A DNA stretch of 59,562 nucleotides. It comes from Lentisphaeria bacterium UBA1732. Its GTDB lineage: Bacteria > Verrucomicrobiota > Lentisphaeria > Victivallales > UBA1829. Positions 53,347 to 59,562 of the stretch are shown here, in pieces. The stretch lies in NCBI GenBank assembly GCA_002315855.1, contig DCIG01000016.1, positions 1 to 59,562 of the forward strand. The letters run 5' to 3'. Positions within the stretch are counted from its first letter, which is position 1; the number at the start of each line of letters is the position of its first letter. The notes beneath the pieces were generated by a model. The model was not told the origin of the DNA. It saw only the letters and a program-made list of their open reading frames with translations, and searched no databases. The position numbers were made by a program, and so were the translations under genes.

Positions 53347-55143
53347 ATGAAAATCCAATGTATCGCACGGCTCGCGGAACAACTGCGTGCAAATCGCCCC
53401 TCTCTTCCTGCAAATTTCCAGCCGGCTTGGGAAGTCTGTCCCCCCGGAATGAATGGGGATCTGACCATCAACTGCTTCCGTCTGGTGCGCGATTTGAAAG
53501 GCTCGCCGGACGCTGTTACCAAAGAAGTTGCCGGACTCCTCTCCGACGATCCCGATGTGGCAAATGTGGAAGCGGTGAAGGCGTTTGTGAATGTTACGCT
53601 GAAACCGGAAGCATTGTTCCGCGATTCCATCGCCGATGTGAATGATTTGCTGGACGCAGTTGCCGTCCCCGAAGAAGAAAAAAAGAAAATCCTCATCGAA
53701 TTTTCCGCTCCGAATACCAATAAACCTCAGCATTTGGGGCATTTGCGCAACAACTCAATCGGAATGACCCTCGCAAGCGTCATGAAGCGCGCCGGGCATG
53801 ATGTGGTCCCCGTCAACCTGATTAACGACCGAGGAATCCATATCTGCAAATCCATGCTGGCATACAAGCTCACAGGAAACGGCATTACACCGGAACAGGC
53901 AGGTATCAAGGGCGACCATCTGGTCGGTAATTTCTATGTGAAATTCAATCAGCTTCTGACCGATGAAATCAAGGAACTCAAAGCCGCACACCCCGAACTC
54001 GCGGACAAATCCTCCGATGATTTGTTCCTGGAAACCAAACTCGGCAGTGAAGCTCAGAATATGCTCCGCAAATGGGAAAGCGGCGACCCCGAAACCGTTG
54101 CCCTGTGGAAGCTGATGAACTCCTGGGTCATTGACGGATTCAACAAAACCTACGAGCGCATGGGCGTCCATTTCGACAAAACCTATTTGGAAAGCCAGAC
54201 TTATCTGCTGGGCAAAGACGTCATCGCGGATGCCCTTGCCAAAGGCATTTTCAAGAAACGCGATGACGGTGCCGTCATCGTGGATATGGGCAAACTGGGC
54301 GAAAAAGTCCTGCTCCGCAAAGACGGAACCAGTGTTTACATCACGCAGGACATCGGGACGACCCTCCTCAAGCACAGCGAACACAACCCCGATACCATGA
54401 TTTGGGTGGTGGGTGATGAGCAGATTCTCCACTTCAAGATGCTGTTCGGCATTCTCGCCAAGCTGGGCTATAAATGGGCGGACAGTCTGTACCACCTCGC
54501 CTACGGCATGGTCAATCTCCCCGGCGGCCGCATGAAAAGCCGTGAAGGCACCGTTGTGGATGCCGATGACCTCTTCGATGAAATGTACGCACTCGCGAAA
54601 GAAGCGGCTCTCCAGCGTCTGAAAGAGGGCGCGGAAGTCCCTGCCGATTTGGAGGAACGCAGCGAAATCATCGGCATGGGTGCACTGAAATTCATGCTCC
54701 TCAAGTTCAACCCGAAAACAACCATCATGTTCGACCCGAATGCTTCGCTGAAATTCGAGGGCGACACCGGCCCGTATGTGCAGTATGTCTGCGCACGCAT
54801 CAACTCCATCGTGAGAAAATGCAAGGAAGCCGGGATTTCCTTCAAGCCCGAAGAAATCGACTGGTCTCTGGCCGATTCCGAAGAAGAACGCGCTTTGGCT
54901 GTCGCGGCTCTGCGTTACAGCGACGCCATCCGCTCCTCCGCCGCTAAAATGGACTGCTCCATCCTCGTCAACTACCTCCTCGACCTCGCTAAGGCATTCA
55001 ACCGATTCTACCGCGAAAAACAGGTTTTGAACGCCGGAGAACCCGCTGTCCGCAACGTCCGCCTTGCCATCTGCTTCGCTGTCCGCGACATCCTGGCTGA
55101 CGGTCTGAAAACGCTGACCATCGGCATCCCGGAAGCCATGTAA
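53347..55143 (+). CDS. argS: Arginyl-tRNA synthetase
   Basis: 598 residues from the ATG at 53347. Class I synthetase charging tRNA-Arg. The Add-1 N-terminal domain is followed by the HIGH-type motif HLGH (129-132, in NTNKPQHLGHLRN) and the KMSK-type MKSRE (396-400). The C-terminal anticodon-binding helices include FNRFYREKQVLNA. An earlier in-frame start at 53260 would overlap manA and is rejected. Confidence 0.97.
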   Translation: MKIQCIARLAEQLRANRPSLPANFQPAWEVCPPGMNGDLTINCFRLVRDLKGSPDAVTKEVAGLLSDDPDVANVEAVKAFVNVTLKPEALFRDSIADVNDLLDAVAVPEEEKKKILIEFSAPNTNKPQHLGHLRNNSIGMTLASVMKRAGHDVVPVNLINDRGIHICKSMLAYKLTGNGITPEQAGIKGDHLVGNFYVKFNQLLTDEIKELKAAHPELADKSSDDLFLETKLGSEAQNMLRKWESGDPETVALWKLMNSWVIDGFNKTYERMGVHFDKTYLESQTYLLGKDVIADALAKGIFKKRDDGAVIVDMGKLGEKVLLRKDGTSVYITQDIGTTLLKHSEHNPDTMIWVVGDEQILHFKMLFGILAKLGYKWADSLYHLAYGMVNLPGGRMKSREGTVVDADDLFDEMYALAKEAALQRLKEGAEVPADLEERSEIIGMGALKFMLLKFNPKTTIMFDPNASLKFEGDTGPYVQYVCARINSIVRKCKEAGISFKPEEIDWSLADSEEERALAVAALRYSDAIRSSAAKMDCSILVNYLLDLAKAFNRFYREKQVLNAGEPAVRNVRLAICFAVRDILADGLKTLTIGIPEAM

Positions 55144-55175
55144 TCTCCTTCGACACCTCCGAAAACTGTCTTGCC

Positions 55176-56675
55176 ATGAATCATCTGCTCTCCGTCATCA
55201 TCCCCGTTTTCAATGAAGAAAATACGGTCGAAACCATGCTGGACCGCGTCCTCGCGGCGCAGACGGCTGACCTCCCGTTTGAACTCATCATCATCAACGA
55301 TGGTTCCACCGACCGGTCGAAGACAATAATCGCGGAATGGCTCAAAAAGAACGGCGGAAAGCTGAAAAAAACGGTGCTGATTGACCAGCCTAATTCAGGA
55401 AAAGGCTCGGCGGTGAAAGCCGGAATCGCAAAATCCACAGGCGATGCCGTGATTATTCAGGATGCTGACCTGGAATACGACCCGAACGACTATGCCGCAT
55501 GTGTCGCACCCATTTTCGAGGGAAAATGTGCGGCCGTGTACGGCTCGCGCGAAGACAGCAACCGGAACCGCATTTATTCCTCCCCATGCTTCTACCTCGG
55601 CGCGCTCAGTCTGACCTTGTGGATTGATTTGCTTTTCAATGCGAATCTGACCGATGAGGCAACCTGCTACAAGACGCTCCGCGGCGATTTGGCAAGGACG
55701 ATTGCTCCCTCTCTCATGGGCAAACGTTTCGAGTGGGAACCTGAACTCACTGCCAAACTGCTCCGCATGGGATTCCATCCCTACGAAGTCCCGATTTCCT
55801 ACTCCCCCAGACATCCGGCGGAAGGCAAGAAAATCAGGTTTTTCGACGGGATTCAGTCATTTTGGACCTCGTTCTACTGGCGATTCCGCGAAATCGACGA
55901 CCTTCGCGAAAATGTCGGCAGACTCTCTCAGGAATGTGCCGATCATGTAAATCAGGTTACCGCCGCATACGGTGCCCTGCTCCGCATGTTCCTGTTGGGA
56001 CTTGTCCTGCCGTATATGCTTGGCAGACAGGGGATTGCCGCCTATCTCTGCTTCCCTGTTCTCGCGCCGCTGACCTATTTTACGGCACGGCTTTTCCAGA
56101 GCTGGAAAACCGCTTCCCTGTGGAGTATGGTGCTGACTGTCGTCTACACCGTTCTGCCGCTGATTACGAAAATCGCGCCGCAGCCCTGTGAATGCCTGCT
56201 CCTCCCCCTGTTGACCTTGCAGAATTTCTTCTTCCTGAAATTTGCCGTCAGCGGATTCGGACCGTTCTATCTGGCATCGGTGCTGTTGTGCGCCGCAATC
56301 TCGTTCCTGCTTCCGGCGAACGTCTTTTGGCTGATTCCGGCAATGTTTTTCCTGCTCTTGCAGAAGAATAACAAATTCCGCGTATGGGGCATTGTCTCCA
56401 CGGTTGCGGCCGGATTCATTGGCAGTGCCGGATGGCTGTGCTGTCCGCTGAAGATGCCCGCCGAACTGGCTTTCACGGTGAAGACCCTGGCAATTCCTGC
56501 CGTAATCTTCCTGATTGCCCCGCTGATTTCTTTCTTCCGCGGGAAGTCCGTCAAAACAGACCGCATTTCCCTCTTTGCAGCCATGACGGCGGCATTGTGC
56601 GGGATATACTTCCCTGCGGTCCTGCCGTTCCTTGCGTCTTTCCGCAACAGGAGCTCCCGCTTCAAGCAGCTGTAA
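55176..56675 (+). CDS. GT2-family glycosyltransferase with C-terminal membrane domain
   Basis: 499 residues. Residues 1-240 are a GT-A fold of the dolichol-phosphate-mannose-synthase type: IIPVFNEENTV, IINDGSTDRSK, QDADLEYDP (DxD-like) and KRFEWEPELTAKLL. Residues about 270-490 contain around eight hydrophobic spans. The enzyme probably makes a polyprenyl-phosphate sugar at the inner membrane. It is 32 bases after argS, so it is probably part of the manA transcript. Sugar unknown. Confidence 0.85.
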   Translation: MNHLLSVIIPVFNEENTVETMLDRVLAAQTADLPFELIIINDGSTDRSKTIIAEWLKKNGGKLKKTVLIDQPNSGKGSAVKAGIAKSTGDAVIIQDADLEYDPNDYAACVAPIFEGKCAAVYGSREDSNRNRIYSSPCFYLGALSLTLWIDLLFNANLTDEATCYKTLRGDLARTIAPSLMGKRFEWEPELTAKLLRMGFHPYEVPISYSPRHPAEGKKIRFFDGIQSFWTSFYWRFREIDDLRENVGRLSQECADHVNQVTAAYGALLRMFLLGLVLPYMLGRQGIAAYLCFPVLAPLTYFTARLFQSWKTASLWSMVLTVVYTVLPLITKIAPQPCECLLLPLLTLQNFFFLKFAVSGFGPFYLASVLLCAAISFLLPANVFWLIPAMFFLLLQKNNKFRVWGIVSTVAAGFIGSAGWLCCPLKMPAELAFTVKTLAIPAVIFLIAPLISFFRGKSVKTDRISLFAAMTAALCGIYFPAVLPFLASFRNRSSRFKQL

Positions 56676-56773
56676 AAAATCCATATCTCATGCATACTTT
56701 TTTTCTTTTCTAGAAAAACTGAATATATGTCAATAATTAACACAAACACATTTTCCTCAAAAGGATAATTAAA

Positions 56774-57856
56774 ATGGACAATGATTTGCTCACTGATCAG
56801 GATGTCATTTGGCACTATACATCTATTGATGCATTAACTGCAATGTGTGAAAGCGAGAATACAAATCTCTATGCTACGCTATCCTCATTCTGTAATGACA
56901 ATGAAGAAGGAAAGGGGCTGGAATGTTTTGATTCTTCTTTCAGAGATGATATTTCAAAAAAATTGGATGATACAATCAAAAAAATAGTCAAAGATTTTGA
57001 CTCCAATGAAGGGGAAAAGGGATACAGTGCAAAAAATATATTATTATCTGGAATCATAGGTGGCATTATTATGGGGGTTATAGGTGCAGCTTTGGCAGCA
57101 GGTGCTACCGCTCTTATTGCAGAGAGAAATAAGAAAGAAAATAATTCTTTCAAAGATAAAATTGCCCAAATGACAAAAAATATAATTGACGAATATGATG
57201 TTTTTGTTTTGTGTTTTTCTCATCAAGGAGACTCTCTTCCACAATGGAGATCCTATACGTATAATGGTGGAGTTGCAATTGGATTCAGTAAAAAAGAATT
57301 GGTAGATAAGCTGAAGAATACATACAAGAAAAAATATGATAAGAATGGATATGTTTTTTTTACAGAGAACCAAACAAACGGAACAGAAAATTATTGGATT
57401 GCAATAGGAAAATGTATTTATAAAAAAGAAGACTTTCAAAAATTTTTTACTGATACAATAGTTCAAAACATCCTTGAAAAAACAGATTTCAACGATTCCT
57501 TTTTTCACCAGACAGGCACTCAATTAGAAAAAATACAGGAAAATTTCTTGGATATCTCGAAACTTTTTTTTGTTTGTCTTCCATTTTTCCTAAAAAACGA
57601 ATCCTTTATATCTGAAGACGAAGAAAGAATCCTTATCATTCAAAAAAAAGAAAGACGTAAAGAAACTGTCAAATTTATTGCAAATAAACCTCGAATTAAA
57701 ACTGGTTTCACCAATGTATTAGATTTGATTCAGGGAATCATCATTTCTCCACATGGGAATAAAGAACGTAATCGAACCTACGCAAAATATTTCAGTTCAG
57801 TTTCAAATAAAAAATTCTCCGTAAAAGATAGCAAATCACCTTATAACGGATGGTAA
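56774..57856 (+). CDS. DUF2971-like protein with internal hydrophobic segment, A+T-rich
   Basis: 360 residues. IWHYTSIDAL (12-21), SSFCNDNEEGKG (37-48) and CFSHQGDSLPQWRSYTYNGGVAIGF (147-171) follow the DUF2971 pattern (HYTS...ND.E...CFS...D.L.QWR.Y...G..IGF). Between these motifs sits a Gly/Ala-rich hydrophobic stretch (about 88-116), not typical, perhaps a membrane span. The gene is strikingly A+T-rich with AAA/AAT/ATA-rich codons, unlike its neighbours, pointing to recent transfer. AAAGGA about 8 bases before the ATG and a terminator after the stop show it is intact. Function unknown. Confidence 0.75.
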   Translation: MDNDLLTDQDVIWHYTSIDALTAMCESENTNLYATLSSFCNDNEEGKGLECFDSSFRDDISKKLDDTIKKIVKDFDSNEGEKGYSAKNILLSGIIGGIIMGVIGAALAAGATALIAERNKKENNSFKDKIAQMTKNIIDEYDVFVLCFSHQGDSLPQWRSYTYNGGVAIGFSKKELVDKLKNTYKKKYDKNGYVFFTENQTNGTENYWIAIGKCIYKKEDFQKFFTDTIVQNILEKTDFNDSFFHQTGTQLEKIQENFLDISKLFFVCLPFFLKNESFISEDEERILIIQKKERRKETVKFIANKPRIKTGFTNVLDLIQGIIISPHGNKERNRTYAKYFSSVSNKKFSVKDSKSPYNGW

Positions 57857-57869
57857 AAACAAAAAATAC

Positions 57870-57903
57870 GACTATGAACTATCAAAATTCATAGTCTTTT
57901 TTT
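57870..57903 (+). terminator. Terminator of the DUF2971-like gene
   Basis: 9-bp stem gactatgaa / ttcatagtc followed by seven T. Confidence 0.9.
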
Positions 57904-57918
57904 GTCCCTGCAAACACG

Positions 57919-57953
57919 AAAAAACGGGGCGAAGTTCTGAGGCTTCGTCCCGT
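57919..57953 (-). terminator. Terminator of xylB
   Basis: Minus strand: acgggacgaag / cttcgccccgt with one mismatch pair, then six T. Confidence 0.85.
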
Positions 57954-57982
57954 GAATGCTTTTCAGCGGAAATGAGGATTGT

Positions 57983-59509
57983 TCAGCGTGTTTCCAGCGC
58001 GGAGAAATCCTTGAGCATCTGGTCGTACAGCGGAGCGAGTTCGGCGTGAGGCTGAACTGTTTCCACGGTCGCGCAGAATTTGCCGTAGAGGTCTTCAAAC
58101 GGAATTTTGGCAACTGCATTGGCTGCACGGATTGCCGCGCCCAGACCTGCGGAGTTGCGGACCGCGATGGTTTCGATTTCAGCCTGGAAGACGTCTGCGA
58201 GAATCTGGCGCAATGCCGGAGACTTGGAGGCGCCGCCGGTAACACGGATGCGTTTGAAGTGCTGTCCCTGCCATGCGGAATGACGGCGCATGGTGAGTGC
58301 CTGAGATTCCATGATGCAGCGGATGAGTTCTTCCGGCTTGGCGGAAGCGAGGTCGAAATTGGTGCGCAGACCCGGCTCGGTAACAAGCGGTGTGTTTTCC
58401 GGCTCGAAATAAGGAAGCATGAGTTTGCCGTTGTTGCCCGGCTTGGTCAGCTTGGCGGAGGTAACATCGAAAAATTCCCAGTCCACATTGACCATGGCTT
58501 TGACCTTTTCACGTGCCAGAGAGCCGTTGGTGAAGCAAATCAAGCTCATGAAGCCGCCCGCCGGATTGCCGAAAACGTGCCCGCATCCTTCCGGATCGGT
58601 AACAAATTCGTCCATGGCGGCGAAGAAGGTATCACTGGTGCCGAGGCTGATGACGGCGGTACCGGGGCTGCCTGCACCGACGCCGATCAGGCTGTTCGGG
58701 TTGTCGCCGGACCAGACGACCACCGGGATACCGGCGCGGAAACCGTACTTCTCGAAATACGGAGCCAGACGGCCGGCAATGCGGTTGGAAGCGGCTACTG
58801 CGGGGAGCTTGCCAAGCAGTCCGTGAGCAGTCGCGGAGACAAACTTCTGATTCCAGTTCAGCGTATGCAGGTCGAGCAGGTTCATGCCTGCGCCGTCGCC
58901 GTAGTCAATCGGCGCGGATGCGTCGCACAGAATGGAGCAGAGGAACGAACTTACAAGGTGAATGCGTTTGGTGTTTTCCCACTTTTCCGGCTCGGTTACA
59001 GCAAATTTGCGAATCTGCGGTCCGGTGAAGCGTTCGATGGCGGGACTGCCGGTATTCAGGCGCATTTCAGCTCCGAATTCAGCGGTGAGCTGTTCGCATT
59101 CTTTGCGGGTGGACTTGTCCATCCAAATCGGTGCGGTTGCGCGGGAAAGAACGGGCTTGATTTGTTCCGCAAGAGACTTGGACGGATCAAGAACCGGGGG
59201 AACGGGGGCATTCAGATAGACGGAGCCGTGCTGCTGACCGGACCCGGAAATACCGCAGATGGTTTCGGTGGGGAATTTGTCCGCTTTCATCTGGGAGAAA
59301 AGCAGATCCATGGCGTCAAGCCACATCAGCGGGTCGGAATGGCGGACCAGCGGATCGCTGTTCGGGAGGAATCCGTCGGGAGAATTGTATTGAGGAAGAT
59401 CGCGTCCGAAATTTACTGCATAAGAACCAACGAGTTTGCCGTTTTCTGCATCGATGATTTCGGCTTTCATACCCTGTGTACTGGAGTCAATACCGAGATA
59501 AAGTGCCAT
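57983..59509 (-). CDS. xylB: Xylulokinase (FGGY family)
   Basis: 508 residues. Phosphorylates D-xylulose. N-terminal GIDSSTQGMKAEIID and GISGSGQQHGSVY are the FGGY signature region; APIDYGDGAGMNLLD holds the catalytic Asp, and the C-terminal VTGGASKSPALRQILADVF and NSAGLGAAIRA bind nucleotide. AAGGA precedes the ATG. Its promoter is outside the window; 59510-59562 holds only the ribosome-binding site and part of the upstream region. Confidence 0.93.
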   Translation of the reverse strand: MALYLGIDSSTQGMKAEIIDAENGKLVGSYAVNFGRDLPQYNSPDGFLPNSDPLVRHSDPLMWLDAMDLLFSQMKADKFPTETICGISGSGQQHGSVYLNAPVPPVLDPSKSLAEQIKPVLSRATAPIWMDKSTRKECEQLTAEFGAEMRLNTGSPAIERFTGPQIRKFAVTEPEKWENTKRIHLVSSFLCSILCDASAPIDYGDGAGMNLLDLHTLNWNQKFVSATAHGLLGKLPAVAASNRIAGRLAPYFEKYGFRAGIPVVVWSGDNPNSLIGVGAGSPGTAVISLGTSDTFFAAMDEFVTDPEGCGHVFGNPAGGFMSLICFTNGSLAREKVKAMVNVDWEFFDVTSAKLTKPGNNGKLMLPYFEPENTPLVTEPGLRTNFDLASAKPEELIRCIMESQALTMRRHSAWQGQHFKRIRVTGGASKSPALRQILADVFQAEIETIAVRNSAGLGAAIRAANAVAKIPFEDLYGKFCATVETVQPHAELAPLYDQMLKDFSALETR

Positions 59510-59562
59510 TTTTGAAAATCCTTATAAGTGAGGGGAGACGGTTCAGCGAACGGTCTTGACGG

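Overview
The window looks like a chromosomal segment of a Gram-negative PVC-group bacterium. The best guess is Lentisphaerota (Victivallis-like, gut or anaerobic sediment). This is inferred from gene style, not from a search: AIDA-type repeat proteins with RTX tails, many exported glycoside hydrolases and lipoproteins, a SecA with an enlarged middle region, an ATP-type phosphofructokinase with a PKTVDND loop, and an outer-membrane lipid A modification operon. No rRNA, tRNA, CRISPR array, integrase or insertion sequence was seen. 38 protein genes are supported, both strands are used, and composition is even except for one clearly A+T-rich gene (56774-57856).

Layout. 1-1322: tail of a Met/Gly-rich alpha/beta hydrolase. 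1526-3329: a LacI regulator divergent from a small lipoprotein. 3429-5261: polytopic GT-C-like membrane protein. 5664-7166: glutamine synthetase. 7491-12768: zinc-ribbon protein, pyrE, secA and a Sel1-repeat protein, apparently one operon. 13004-17317: rpmB, an AsmA-like protein and an M16 peptidase. 17724-23432: pfk, dnaX and a GH42 beta-galactosidase. 23542-24078: small membrane protein. 24276-31949 (minus): arnB-arnT-arnC-arnA-arnD-thiN, a nearly complete L-Ara4N lipid A modification pathway ending with thiamine pyrophosphokinase. 32287-37160 (minus): LCAT-like lipoprotein, HHxxxDG acyltransferase, pgi. 37449-42512: AIDA/RTX surface protein and a nuclease-helicase fusion. 42587-48443: GH127 lipoprotein, 80-residue protein, exported GH2. 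48685-51833: eda, prfB, ackA. 52289-56675: manA, argS, GT2 membrane glycosyltransferase. 56774-57856: DUF2971-like protein. 57983-59509: xylulokinase.

Metabolically the genes fit a sugar-fermenting anaerobe. Exported or cytoplasmic GH2, GH42 and GH127 release sugars; xylB, manA, pgi, pfk and eda route them to pyruvate; ackA makes ATP and acetate.

Two non-coding signals stand out. First, a dispersed palindromic repeat with arms GAGCTGATTTCAAAAG and its complement occurs about a dozen times, only between genes. At seven promoters it lies just downstream of the -10 box, in the transcript leader. Second, a run of nine A residues in the middle of dnaX has stop codons soon after it in both other frames, so slippage would give a gamma-sized product. 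Recognisable promoters share a TTGNNN / TATATT architecture with 16-17 nt spacers.
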